Virus record (IMG/VR): IMGVR_UViG_3300032240_000688 | Coordinates: 1-64,000 of that record | Origin: a virus | Strand: one strand, 5' to 3' | DNA length: 64,000 bases | Shown: positions 8,221 through 16,244 of the stretch, piece after piece | Layout of the letters: each line of letters starts with the position of its first letter | How positions within the stretch are numbered: the first letter of the stretch is position 1 | Program-made: the position numbers and the translations under genes | The notes under the pieces: model-generated | What the model was told of the DNA's origin: nothing | Seen by the model: the letters and a program-made list of their open reading frames with translations, nothing else | Databases searched by the model: none

Positions 8221-8811
8221 ATGAAGAAAATCTTCGCAATCTTGGCTTTGGCCACAACCGCATCAGCGTTTGCACAAAGTGGTGTGCAGTTTGAATTTGA
8301 AAGAGAGCGTGGTACTACAGGTAGTAACACAATGTCAAACACAGTCAAAGTAGCACCATATGTCAAACTCGACAACGGTATTAAACTTGACCTTCAATTC
8401 GGCGGTAGCCGTGATGACGGAACAGTTAGCGGTAACAACAACGCTCTTGAGAACACAGTAGAAGCTCGTGCTCAAAAGATGTTTGAAGTTGCTCCTGGTC
8501 TAAAGTTAGGCGCACGAGTTGGCCTTGGACAAGTGTTTAATGGTACTAACTCAGCTGGTAAAACAGTTGATTTTGGCTACTACACATTTACACCGAAGGC
8601 TGAATATGCAATCAATGACAAGTTGAGTGCATTGGCTTCGTTCCGTTTCCGTAACGGTTTCAGCGACAGCGACAACTATTTGACACGCACTTATAAAGCT
8701 GGTCTAGGTTATAACTTAACCAAGAAAGACACAGTTGAAGTTCAGTACTTTGAAAAGCGCGGTGATTCAAACGTCAACGGCGTTGAATTAGCTTACTCAC
8801 GTAGTTTCTAA
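8221..8811 (+). CDS. Outer-membrane beta-barrel (porin-like) protein
   Basis: A 196-residue protein with a signal peptide (MKKIFAILALATTASAFAQ, cleavage after about residue 19). Alternating amphipathic strands follow throughout the mature part, ending with Phe in AYSRSF, as in BAM-assembled barrels. It should be exported and inserted in the host outer membrane. The start lies 11 bases after the upstream transporter, so the two may form a transport unit. Its signal peptide looks host-derived. It could change permeability or mask receptors against superinfection; both are inference. Confidence 0.75.
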   Translation: MKKIFAILALATTASAFAQSGVQFEFERERGTTGSNTMSNTVKVAPYVKLDNGIKLDLQFGGSRDDGTVSGNNNALENTVEARAQKMFEVAPGLKLGARVGLGQVFNGTNSAGKTVDFGYYTFTPKAEYAINDKLSALASFRFRNGFSDSDNYLTRTYKAGLGYNLTKKDTVEVQYFEKRGDSNVNGVELAYSRSF

Positions 8812-8818
8812 TCAAACT

Positions 8819-9439
8819 ATGGAAATGTTGGAACTTTTTCCGACAGTAGTTGGTACTACACAACGGAATGATCTTAACGACCATTCCGTTGTTTTTTCTG
8901 CGCTACAAAATGAGTGGGCAGGAGATCCAATTGAGAATCTTCTTTGCCAGACTCATAACAGTATCCACAAAATAAAAGAGCTAAATCCAATTACTGAATT
9001 CGTAACACAATCAGTTGTAGAATATCTTCAACAACATCAATTTACTTTTGACCCAGCAGATTTATACGTTGCCAGTTGCTGGGCCAATGCAGGCAACACA
9101 ACAAGTAAAACACACGAAACACACTATCATTTTAACAGTTTTGTCAGTGCTGTATATTATCTATCTGCTCCAGAAGGATCGGGAGCATTATATTTCCCTC
9201 ACCCTAATGTACCTTTATATTTGTTACAACCTAATGTAGCAAAATCAAATAATCTCAACAGCATAGGTTTTCAAATTAGACCACAAGCAGGCAAATGCAT
9301 AATTTTTAGAAGTAGCACCGCTCACGGAGTACGTCAAAATAACCTTAAGCCTGATACTACAAGAATAAGTATTGGGTACACGTTTAACATTAAACGTATT
9401 GGCGAAAACAGTCATTCAAGCAATTACGAGGAATTATGA
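8819..9439 (+). CDS. 2-oxoglutarate/Fe(II) oxygenase, TIGR02466-like
   Basis: A 206-residue double-stranded beta-helix enzyme. The metal site is His102-x-His104 in THYHFNSFVSAVYYL with a distal His in STAHGVRQN; an Arg in TRISIGYTFN would bind 2-oxoglutarate. The family is abundant in marine T4-like phages and its substrate is unknown. It overlaps the next gene by 4 bases. Four other 2OG oxygenases lie in the window. Confidence 0.85.
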   Translation: MEMLELFPTVVGTTQRNDLNDHSVVFSALQNEWAGDPIENLLCQTHNSIHKIKELNPITEFVTQSVVEYLQQHQFTFDPADLYVASCWANAGNTTSKTHETHYHFNSFVSAVYYLSAPEGSGALYFPHPNVPLYLLQPNVAKSNNLNSIGFQIRPQAGKCIIFRSSTAHGVRQNNLKPDTTRISIGYTFNIKRIGENSHSSNYEEL

Positions 9440-10476
9440 AAAAAGTTTTAATCTTAGGTGTTAACGGTTTTATCGGTCATCATTTGACCAAACGAATTTT
9501 AGAAACCACAGACTGGGAAGTCTATGGTATGGATATGTCTAGTGACAAACTAGGCGATATGGTTAATAACAAGCGTGTTCATTTCGTCGAGGGCGACATT
9601 ACTATCAATAAAGAATGGGTAGCCTATCACGTTAAAAAGTGCGATACCATTCTACCGTTAGTCGCGGTCGCAACTCCCGCGACCTATGTACAAAATCCGC
9701 TTCGCGTGTTTGAACTAGACTTTGAAGCAAACTTGCCAATCATTAAAGATGCTGTCAAATATAAGAAGCACTTGATTTGGCCAAGTACAAGTGAAGTGTA
9801 TGGCATGAGCAAAGACACACCATTTGATCCATATGAGTCAGAATTAACTTACGGTCCTATCAACAAGCAACGTTGGATCTATGCCTGTGCTAAACAGATG
9901 ATGGATCGTGTGATTGCCGCTTACGGACAAGAGCAAGGATTTAACTATACTCTATTCCGTCCATTCAATTGGGTCGGCCCTGGTTTAGATAAAATCAGCA
10001 CACAGAAGGAAGGTAGCCCACGTGTTATTACTCAGTTCTTGAGTAACATTGTGTTTGGCAATGACCTACAGTTAGTAGATGGTGGAGAGCAGAGACGTTG
10101 CTTTACCTACATTGACGATGGTATCTCAGCTCTAATGAAAATCATCGAAAACAAGGACGGTATTGCTACGGGCAAGATCTACAATATTGGCAATCCAGTA
10201 GAAGATCACTCAATTTCTGCTCTAGCAGGAATGATGTTAGATTTGGCTAGAAAATATCCTGCATACTCAAATGCACACAAGGTTAATATTGTTGGCACAC
10301 TGAGCAGTGACTTCTACGGCAAGGGCTATCAAGATGTGCAAAGTCGTGTTCCTAAGATCACTAACACACAAGAAGAACTGGGTTGGACTCCTACAGTGAC
10401 CCTAGTAGATGCTCTAGATAAGATTTTTGAATTTTATCAAGATCACGCCCGTGAGCTATCAGATTTGACAGAGTAA
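9436..10476 (+). CDS. NAD-dependent sugar-nucleotide decarboxylase/epimerase (ArnA C-domain type)
   Basis: A 346-residue extended SDR. The NAD-binding loop is GVNGFIGHHL; then come ILPLVAVATPATYVQNPLRVFELDFEAN (in pieces), STSEVYG and the Y-x3-K pair in IYACAKQ. The long match to the dehydrogenase half of ArnA (RPFNWVGPGLD, DGGEQRRCFTYIDDGI) points to UDP-glucuronate oxidation and decarboxylation or a close relative. The product would feed surface-sugar modification. No formyltransferase domain is present. Confidence 0.85.
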   Translation: MKKVLILGVNGFIGHHLTKRILETTDWEVYGMDMSSDKLGDMVNNKRVHFVEGDITINKEWVAYHVKKCDTILPLVAVATPATYVQNPLRVFELDFEANLPIIKDAVKYKKHLIWPSTSEVYGMSKDTPFDPYESELTYGPINKQRWIYACAKQMMDRVIAAYGQEQGFNYTLFRPFNWVGPGLDKISTQKEGSPRVITQFLSNIVFGNDLQLVDGGEQRRCFTYIDDGISALMKIIENKDGIATGKIYNIGNPVEDHSISALAGMMLDLARKYPAYSNAHKVNIVGTLSSDFYGKGYQDVQSRVPKITNTQEELGWTPTVTLVDALDKIFEFYQDHARELSDLTE

Positions 10477-10493
10477 GTGGATTCGTGTATAAT
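10465..10493 (+). promoter_or_regulatory. Consensus sigma70 promoter of hsp20
   Basis: TTGACA (10465-10470), 17 bases, TATAAT (10488-10493) with extended TG. The -35 overlaps the end of the upstream epimerase gene. An AATAAATA late-type box (10491-10498) overlaps the -10, so early and late use are both possible. Confidence 0.85.
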
Positions 10494-10533
10494 AAATAAA
10501 GTAGTAGGAAATGCCGATTGGGTTTCTTACTCC

Positions 10534-10571
10534 GGGCACAATGCCCATTTATGTCTTGCTTATTAAAGGAG
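10534..10571 (+). promoter_or_regulatory. ROSE-like RNA thermometer in the hsp20 leader
   Basis: The leader folds as a GC-rich hairpin GGGCA-CAA-TGCCC (10534-10546), then UUGCU (10556-10560) facing the Shine-Dalgarno AGGAG (10567-10571) across a 6-base loop. UUGCU paired to AGGAG with one G-G mismatch is the known core of ROSE heat-shock thermometers. The same 23-base string, including UUGCU and AGGAG, precedes dnaK at 45058-45080. Confidence 0.6.
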
Positions 10572-10577
10572 AAAAAC

Positions 10578-11042
10578 ATGACACAATATCGTATCGATTC
10601 GGCTAACTTAGGCCGCGCACTAATTGGTTTTGACGAGCTTTTTAATTCATTTGAAAATCGTCTTGCAGGCCAAATTCACAACAACTATCCCCCATTTAAT
10701 GTTATTCAGCTCGATGAAAGCAACTACGAGATCGAAATCGCAGTAGCTGGATTTAAGAAGTCTGAAATCGACATTGAGCTGAATCAGCAACAGTTGATCG
10801 TTAGCGGGGAACATGAGGATGACGACAAGGAAAACCGAGTTTATCATCACCGTGGGTTGGCCGCACGTAACTTTGAACGTAGCTGGACTCTTGAACAGTA
10901 TGTTGAAGTACGTGGTGCAGAAATCAAAGATGGTATTTTAACAATCAAACTTGAGCGTGTGCTTCCAGAAGCAATGAAACCACGCAAGATCGCGATTGCT
11001 GACACTATCGAAACGACACAACCTAAAATCAAGGTTGCCTAA
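10578..11042 (+). CDS. Small heat-shock protein Hsp20 (IbpA-type)
   Basis: A 154-residue alpha-crystallin-domain protein starting at ATG 10578 behind AAAGGAG. The core runs from about residue 33 (YPPFNVIQLDESNYEIEIAV in pieces) to LERVLPEA, with the family motif AAGF-like AVAGFKKSEI and GILTIKLERVLPE. It should hold unfolding proteins for refolding by DnaK, which this phage also encodes. An ATG at 10518 in the leader is rejected because it lies upstream of the thermometer. Confidence 0.92.
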   Translation: MTQYRIDSANLGRALIGFDELFNSFENRLAGQIHNNYPPFNVIQLDESNYEIEIAVAGFKKSEIDIELNQQQLIVSGEHEDDDKENRVYHHRGLAARNFERSWTLEQYVEVRGAEIKDGILTIKLERVLPEAMKPRKIAIADTIETTQPKIKVA

Positions 11043-11047
11043 AAACC

Positions 11048-11065
11048 GGGAGGGGAAACCCTCCC
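11048..11065 (+). terminator. GAAA-tetraloop hairpin between hsp20 and clpS
   Basis: GGGAGGG-GAAA-CCCTCCC is a perfect 7-bp stem. It is followed by ACTTTATAT rather than a T-run, so it may stabilise or process the message more than terminate it. Confidence 0.55.
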
Positions 11066-11087
11066 ACTTTATATAAACGGATACACA

Positions 11088-11390
11088 ATGGCTGAGACCC
11101 TAACAAAAACTCGATCAACTACAGAGATTGAAATAGTAAAACCTAGCAAATACAAAGTCATTGTGTTCAACGATGACAAGACTCCGGTTGATTTTGTTAT
11201 TGCTATGTTAATAAAAATCTTCTATCACAGTCCGACCAGTGCAGAAAATATTACCTTAAAGATCCACAATGAAGGATCTGGTGTTGCTGGAATTTACAGT
11301 TATGAAATTGCAGAACAAAAAGTTGTAGAAGCTACTGCCCTAGCACGTGAGCATGGCTTTCCATTAATACTCAAAGCGGAGGCAGAATGA
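11088..11390 (+). CDS. clpS: ClpS, N-degron adaptor
   Basis: A 100-residue protein with the ClpS core: FNDDKTPVDFVIAML (Asn28-Asp29-Asp30 would bind an N-terminal amino group) and His60 in KIHNEGSGVAGIYSYEIAEQK. ClpS normally hands N-degron substrates to ClpAP. No ClpA is seen in this window, while ClpX and ClpP are present, so it may redirect host ClpA or act with the phage ClpX. It overlaps heme oxygenase by 4 bases. Confidence 0.9.
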   Translation: MAETLTKTRSTTEIEIVKPSKYKVIVFNDDKTPVDFVIAMLIKIFYHSPTSAENITLKIHNEGSGVAGIYSYEIAEQKVVEATALAREHGFPLILKAEAE

Positions 11391-11935
11391 GCTTAAAAGA
11401 ACTTACTTGGGATAATCATCAACGAGCAGAAGCCACACCATTCATGGAGGCTGTTTTTAAAAAACGCATGCCAACTGAACTGTGGGCTGATCTTATGTTT
11501 CAGAAGTCTTCAATATACAACACTATTGAAAACATTGCACGTCATGAAAAGCTAACACTGGACATGCTAGAGATAGAACGTAGCATCTTGCTTTATCTAG
11601 ATGCCAAAGAGTTAGCAGGCGCCCAATTACCAAAGATGCGTCCAGTAACAGCACAATACTGTTATTATCTTTTAGGTCTAATTGGACACCCAGAACGTAT
11701 CATGGCCCATCTTTATGTATGGCACATGGGTGACCTATTTGGCGGACAGATGATCAAGAAGATCATGCCTGGCCCGCATCGTAATCTAGAGTTTGACAAT
11801 CCAGATGAACTCAAAGTTAAGATCCGTAGTAAACTAAACGACAGCATGGCTGATGAAGCTAATGTAGCCTTTGAGTGGGCAATTAAACTAATGGAAACCT
11901 ATACAGATGAGCTTGATCTGGAATACATTGGTTGA
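11387..11935 (+). CDS. Heme oxygenase (HO-1 family)
   Basis: A 182-residue all-helical enzyme. The proximal heme ligand is His11 in WDNHQRAEATPF, and the distal helix carries GDLFGGQM (115-122), the flexible Gly-rich turn of the family. It opens heme to biliverdin, CO and iron with reduced ferredoxin. Placement directly before two bilin reductases defines a heme-to-bilin operon; the last 29 bases overlap the first reductase. Confidence 0.93.
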   Translation: MSLKELTWDNHQRAEATPFMEAVFKKRMPTELWADLMFQKSSIYNTIENIARHEKLTLDMLEIERSILLYLDAKELAGAQLPKMRPVTAQYCYYLLGLIGHPERIMAHLYVWHMGDLFGGQMIKKIMPGPHRNLEFDNPDELKVKIRSKLNDSMADEANVAFEWAIKLMETYTDELDLEYIG

Positions 11936-12581
11936 CATTCAACAGGCCTTTGAAAATCGATTCAACAACACCGGCACAGAAATACAAGAGCCTGGTCTAG
12001 AAAGATTCAACTGGTACAACAAGGTTTGGACCAGTGACCATTATCGCAGAGCGCACATTGATGTAGTAGATGCTAGAGAAACAAAAGGTCTCTGGATGAT
12101 GCATTGCTGTGTATTCCCCCATACAAATAACTCTGCTCCTATCTTTGGTTACGATGTTATAGCTGGTAAAAATAAAATAACAGGTTGCTTTCACGACTTT
12201 AGTCCTATAGTCAAAGATCATCCTCTACTAGACGAGTTCCACGAAAGCGTTAAAGGGCTAGAATGGAAACGCACTAGAGAACTACCTGAGTGGGCAGAAC
12301 TGATATTCAGCGGCAACATGATAGCGGCCAGTAATGTCAAAGAAGAACAAGAACTTGATCAAATCAAAACAGTGGTCTTAGACAATCTAGATTTATATCT
12401 ATCTCGTGTTGCTGAGACAAACGGTCAAGTTGAAAATGTTACAGAACAGCAGAACTATTACTGCGCCAACCAACAGCGAAATCCCCACACACCTAAGGTA
12501 ATGACCAGCTTGGGGTTGAACGAGGAAGACGTTCGTGTGTTCATACAAGAATGTCTATTTCCCAAGATAGGAGGCCAGTGA
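11907..12581 (+). CDS. pcyX: Ferredoxin-dependent bilin reductase 1 (PcyX-like)
   Basis: A 224-residue FDBR. Seen: WTSDHYRRAHIDVVDARE, the catalytic stretch MMHCCVFPH with His66 (PcyA His88 position), FGYDVIAGKNKI with Asp83 (PcyA Asp105), FHDFSP, and the C-terminal YYCANQQRNPHTPKVMTSLG pattern. PebS has Asn at the His66 site, so this enzyme is closer to PcyA/PcyX. Phage PcyX makes phycoerythrobilin from biliverdin by a four-electron reduction; that product is inferred here. The start overlaps heme oxygenase, and its stop overlaps the second reductase. Confidence 0.88.
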   Translation: MSLIWNTLVDIQQAFENRFNNTGTEIQEPGLERFNWYNKVWTSDHYRRAHIDVVDARETKGLWMMHCCVFPHTNNSAPIFGYDVIAGKNKITGCFHDFSPIVKDHPLLDEFHESVKGLEWKRTRELPEWAELIFSGNMIAASNVKEEQELDQIKTVVLDNLDLYLSRVAETNGQVENVTEQQNYYCANQQRNPHTPKVMTSLGLNEEDVRVFIQECLFPKIGGQ

Positions 12582-13252
12582 TGAGCCTAGTATGGGATAA
12601 GATTGAAGCACTGGCTAAACATTTTGAGCAAGAGTTTAATCGTACAGGTACTGCAATAGAAGGTACACTCAATAATGATTACGAATGGCATAACCAGTTA
12701 TGGACCAGTGACAACTATCGCAGAGCCCACCTAGAAGTTGTTGATCATAGAGAAAGCCACAAGCTCTATATAGTTCACTGTACGGTGTTCCCACATTTTA
12801 ACGATCCCAGTCCTATTTGGGGGTTTGATGCTGTCTGCGGCAAGAACAAGATCACAGGAGCCTTCCATGATTTTAGCATCAGCGGAGATCCCACCAGCCC
12901 TATGTATCTTTGGTTTAAAGCCCAAGTAAATGGCCTAGAGTGGAATAAACCTAGAGAGCTACCTGAATGGGCTCAACACATATTCAGTCCTGCAATGGTT
13001 GCCGCGGGTAATTTACAGGAAATAGATGAAATAGATCAGCTATGCAATACTGCTAAAACTACTTTAGATTTTTATCTTAAAACTGTAGGGATTGATCAGC
13101 AGAGCGGATTTAACTTCCATATGGCGCAGAACAAGTACTGTTACTGGCAAAAGCAGAATCCGCACGTAATACGTAGCATGGTCAGTATGGGCATAGATGA
13201 AGCTAAAATGAAGCGATTCGTAGATGAAGTTCTGTTCCCGGAGTTCTACTAA
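12581..13252 (+). CDS. Ferredoxin-dependent bilin reductase 2
   Basis: A 223-residue FDBR starting at ATG 12581 in a TGATG overlap, behind AGGAGG. It is colinear with reductase 1: WTSDNYRRAHLEVVD, IVHCTVFPH (His66), WGFDAVCGKNKI (Asp83), FHDFS, and YCYWQKQNPHVIRSM at the C-terminus. The two share most of their core but differ in many pocket-side residues (for example HFNDPSPIW against HTNNSAPIF). They could act in sequence, as PebA and PebB do, or form a dimer. Tandem FDBRs behind one heme oxygenase are unusual for a phage. Confidence 0.87.
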   Translation: MSLVWDKIEALAKHFEQEFNRTGTAIEGTLNNDYEWHNQLWTSDNYRRAHLEVVDHRESHKLYIVHCTVFPHFNDPSPIWGFDAVCGKNKITGAFHDFSISGDPTSPMYLWFKAQVNGLEWNKPRELPEWAQHIFSPAMVAAGNLQEIDEIDQLCNTAKTTLDFYLKTVGIDQQSGFNFHMAQNKYCYWQKQNPHVIRSMVSMGIDEAKMKRFVDEVLFPEFY

Positions 13253-13255
13253 ATA
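13249..13255 (+). promoter_or_regulatory. T4-late-like promoter box CTAAATA
   Basis: CTAAATA ends 6 bases before the A of the ATG at 13261, the normal distance from a T4 late box to the transcript start. The message would be leaderless. Confidence 0.55.
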
Positions 13256-13260
13256 GTGCT

Positions 13261-14400
13261 ATGCGAGCAAAAGAATTTTTATCCGAAAAAGCAGATCCAA
13301 ATGTAAATTCTAAGTTACAGTTCATACGGTCTAAAATAGATGCTGGGGAACTAACTGATCCGAAAACTGTTGACTATATCTATAAGATTATTCAAAAGCC
13401 AGAACTACAGGCCGCTATCAGTTCTTACTTAGGAACGGTGCAATCTAATGACGCAGACGTAGCGGCATTCCAAAAACGTAATAATGACATGTTAGCGGAT
13501 ATTATTCGCAAACTTCCTGTGCAAAAGGAAAAGCTAGATCAATTTATCAAACGTTGGGCAAGTGGAAAAGGCTTTGTAAATGTTGATTTATTAGTGTCCG
13601 GAAATAAGGGCACATTACAACAATTAATACCAGATCCAACAGCTTTTATTGCCTTTGAAACTTTTGAAAAAATACGTTCTCAAGTTAGCCTACATAAAAA
13701 AGGCACAGCAGGTTACGGTGAATTCGGTATGGCCATGCTCAGCCCTTTGGTATCATTAAAAGCTCCTGGTGATATTCAGGTGAATGGACAACCAATAGAA
13801 GTTAAAGGTAATGATGCCCGACTATACGCAGATGAAAGAGCAGGCCTTGAGGAAGATTTAGATGAAGCTCCTAAGCCTATACAATCCCCGGGCCTAGCAA
13901 AAAATAATGTTCGACAACCTAATCAGCTAAATCAAAATCCTAATCCTTTACAAAAACCTACTGCTAAACTCCAACAGCAGGTTCCGGCAGAAAAAACAGT
14001 CAAGCGAGGAGCTTCTCCGGGGGCATTGAATAATGTATTAGCAGGTATTCTAAATAATGATCCTGATACTATCTCTAATGTAACTGATGCATTCAGTAGC
14101 AGAGGAGTAAAAAATGCCCAAAAAATTATTAAGACAATACAGAAGCAGGGCGAAGAAGGATTAGAGACACTTAAGATCGAATGGTGGAAGGCTGGTTTTA
14201 ATTCATATTATCAAGCCATTAAGATGCCTATTATGGTAATTGGGTTTGGCCAATTCCTTATCAGCGACAGTCCCGACGATTTTATTTCCTGGGGATGTTT
14301 GCCTAGATCTATTACAAATTACGGATATATGTTTGGCAGACAGGTAGGACAAAGTCGAGAAACTTATCCAAAAATATTTGTTCCGGGCCACAACAAATAA
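13261..14400 (+). CDS. Phage protein with possible PD-(D/E)xK-like core
   Basis: A 379-residue protein starting MRAKEFLSEK, an opening common among T4-like marine phage proteins. A helical N-terminal half leads to SLKAPGDIQVNGQPIEVKG near residues 170-190, where GD...IEVK resembles the core of PD-(D/E)xK nucleases. A Pro/Asn/Gln-rich linker follows (about 205-250), then a helical C-terminal domain. The motif is suggestive only. The upstream late-type box implies late expression, so a virion or packaging role is also possible. Confidence 0.65.
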   Translation: MRAKEFLSEKADPNVNSKLQFIRSKIDAGELTDPKTVDYIYKIIQKPELQAAISSYLGTVQSNDADVAAFQKRNNDMLADIIRKLPVQKEKLDQFIKRWASGKGFVNVDLLVSGNKGTLQQLIPDPTAFIAFETFEKIRSQVSLHKKGTAGYGEFGMAMLSPLVSLKAPGDIQVNGQPIEVKGNDARLYADERAGLEEDLDEAPKPIQSPGLAKNNVRQPNQLNQNPNPLQKPTAKLQQQVPAEKTVKRGASPGALNNVLAGILNNDPDTISNVTDAFSSRGVKNAQKIIKTIQKQGEEGLETLKIEWWKAGFNSYYQAIKMPIMVIGFGQFLISDSPDDFISWGCLPRSITNYGYMFGRQVGQSRETYPKIFVPGHNK

Positions 14401-14452
14401 TAGCTTATTTGTAATATCAATAAACACCCACTAAATTCCCCTTTCTCTCCCG

Positions 14453-14459
14453 TTAAATA
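14453..14459 (+). promoter_or_regulatory. T4-late-like box before the curli cluster
   Basis: TTAAATA lies 22 bases upstream of csgF, leaving a short leader containing the purine-rich GGGGGGGAG ribosome site. Confidence 0.4.
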
Positions 14460-14481
14460 TTAATAACCGGGGGGGAGCCTG

Positions 14482-14955
14482 ATGAAATACATCATCAAGG
14501 CATTAGTAGGCACTACCTTAATCGTAGTACTTAATTCAAATGCCGCACCATTAGCAGATTATACATTTAAAAGCCCGGCCTTTAACGGCTCTGGTTACAG
14601 TTCTCACGTACTAACAATAGAAAACCAAGAATACACACGACAGAAAGCTGTTCGTGATCAAATACAGGCGGCCCTAGATAAAGCTAAATCTGATGCCGCT
14701 AATACCAATATGTCTAAGTTCTTAAGCAATTTAGAATCACGTATATATGCACAAGTTAGCCAAAATTTAGCCGCGGCAATGTTTAAGGATGGTGGCAGTA
14801 CAGAAGGTCGCTTTGTTATGACCAAAGACTCAAATGGCAATCCATTGACGTATATGGATTGGTACAAAAGCCTAGAAGGTATAGTTGTCACTGTAAATCA
14901 GCCAGGACAGCCGCCAACAACAATCACTGTGCCACTTGGCCAGTTCCAGTTTTAA
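14482..14955 (+). CDS. csgF: CsgF-like curli assembly factor
   Basis: A 157-residue exported protein. After the signal peptide (ending ...NSNA), LADYTFKSPAFNGSG matches the CsgF N-terminal peptide that plugs into CsgG (FxNPxFGG pattern). A helical middle and a beta C-terminus follow. CsgF tunes the CsgG pore and holds the nucleator at the surface. It sits 9 bases before csgG. Confidence 0.82.
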   Translation: MKYIIKALVGTTLIVVLNSNAAPLADYTFKSPAFNGSGYSSHVLTIENQEYTRQKAVRDQIQAALDKAKSDAANTNMSKFLSNLESRIYAQVSQNLAAAMFKDGGSTEGRFVMTKDSNGNPLTYMDWYKSLEGIVVTVNQPGQPPTTITVPLGQFQF

Positions 14956-14964
14956 AGGTAGAGC

Positions 14965-16182
14965 ATGAAAAAAAATCTAATAGCTCTTTCAATACTTTTA
15001 GCATTAAGTGGTTGTGCTGTAATACAAAGTTCAGGATTGAGTGAGACTGAACCAGAAGTAACAACACAGATGAAGAATGTCAAAAAAGAATTTGATTCTA
15101 TTCCAGGCCCTGCTGTTGGTAAACAAGTTAGTGTTGCAGTTTATAGTTTTGCAGACAAGACAGGACAACGCCGCCCACAGGCCAACGTAGCAAGTTTATC
15201 AACTGCCGTTACACAAGGCGCCGAAACATTCCTAATACAGGCTCTACAAAATGTAGGTCAAGGTCGATGGTTCGAAGTTGTTGAACGTGTAGGCATTGAT
15301 AATCTAACTAAAGAACGTCTAATCATCCGTCAGATGCGTGAAGCTTATGAAGGTTCAAATGCCAAACCTCTTATGCCAATGCAGTTTGCAGGCATGATCA
15401 TCGAAGGTGGTATCGTAGGTTACGATTCTAGTACAACCAGCGGTGGCGCTGGTATGCGCATCTTTGGTATTGGAAAACAAACACAATGGTCAACTGATAC
15501 TGTTACTGTAAGTTTGCGAGCAATCAGTGTAAACACAGGCAAAGTTTTAATGACAGTGGTTGTACAAAAAACTATCCTAAGTACAGCAGACTCTGCTACT
15601 GCATTGAAATTCTTTGACCAAGCAACTCAAGCGTTTGAAGCTGAAGCAGGATTGACAATTAACGAGCCAGGCACCTATGCAGTTAAAGCCGCAACAGAAA
15701 TGGCAGTTGTTGAATTAATAAAAGAAGGACAGCGTAAAGGTGTTTGGGATTACAAACAAGAAGCACCTAAACCTGCGCCAGTAGTTGTTCCAGAAATAAA
15801 GAAAGAAGAAGTCAAAGTAGAGGAGAAGAAAGATGTCGTGGTTCAACCGGAAGCCCAGCCCGAAACCAAAACAGAAACCTTACCCCCTGCCCCCGCAGAA
15901 GTAAAGGTTGAAGAAAAGAAAGTAGAAATACAAAAAGACAACGATAAACCAAATGAAAGCAAAATGGCACAAGTTACTGCAAGGCCGTTATTTGGTGAGA
16001 GGAAGCTACGAGAAGGATCGTACTTGTACGCTACTGAAAATGAAGCAGGTACGAAGAAATGGTGGTTTCCCAAAGGTAGCATAGTAAGTGTAAGACAACC
16101 TGGAAGTGAGGGTTGGTGGAGAGTAATGATAACAGACGGTACTGAGCGAGGTGGTTGGATTCGTTCTAGTCAGTTAGAATAA
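14965..16182 (+). CDS. csgG: CsgG-like curli secretion channel with C-terminal SH3-like extension
   Basis: A 405-residue lipoprotein: lipobox LSGC with Cys17, then the CsgG core (VAVYSFADKTGQRRP, ERVGIDNLTKERLIIRQ, MIIEGGIVGYDSST) to about residue 275. It then differs from classical CsgG: a Pro/Glu/Lys-rich linker (about 275-340) leads to an SH3-like module (YLYATENEAGTKKWW...GGWIRSSQLE). The core should form the nonameric outer-membrane pore for curlin. The extension may bind peptidoglycan or another wall part. Confidence 0.87.
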   Translation: MKKNLIALSILLALSGCAVIQSSGLSETEPEVTTQMKNVKKEFDSIPGPAVGKQVSVAVYSFADKTGQRRPQANVASLSTAVTQGAETFLIQALQNVGQGRWFEVVERVGIDNLTKERLIIRQMREAYEGSNAKPLMPMQFAGMIIEGGIVGYDSSTTSGGAGMRIFGIGKQTQWSTDTVTVSLRAISVNTGKVLMTVVVQKTILSTADSATALKFFDQATQAFEAEAGLTINEPGTYAVKAATEMAVVELIKEGQRKGVWDYKQEAPKPAPVVVPEIKKEEVKVEEKKDVVVQPEAQPETKTETLPPAPAEVKVEEKKVEIQKDNDKPNESKMAQVTARPLFGERKLREGSYLYATENEAGTKKWWFPKGSIVSVRQPGSEGWWRVMITDGTERGGWIRSSQLE

Positions 16183-16184
16183 GG

Positions 16185-16221
16185 TGTTGGTTTTCCAACA
16201 TGTTGTTTTTTTAACATGTTG
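16185..16221 (+). terminator. Overlapping alternative hairpins between csgG and curlin
   Basis: Hairpin A: TGTTGG-TTTT-CCAACA (16185-16200). Hairpin B: CAACATGTT (16196-16204) pairs perfectly with AACATGTTG (16213-16221). They share CAACA, so they exclude each other. A T7 run (16206-16212) follows A by a few bases and forms the loop of B. This looks like a terminator/antiterminator switch. Confidence 0.5.
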
Positions 16222-16238
16222 TAAAAATAACAGCATAG

Positions 16239-16244
16239 TATAAT
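16239..16244 (+). promoter_or_regulatory. TATAAT -10 box of the curlin unit
   Basis: TATAAT without a good -35. It would give a leader of about 120 bases holding GGTCATTGACC and a perfect 8-bp hairpin GTTTGTAA-ACAA-TTACAAAC (16326-16345) before the curlin ATG. Confidence 0.4.
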
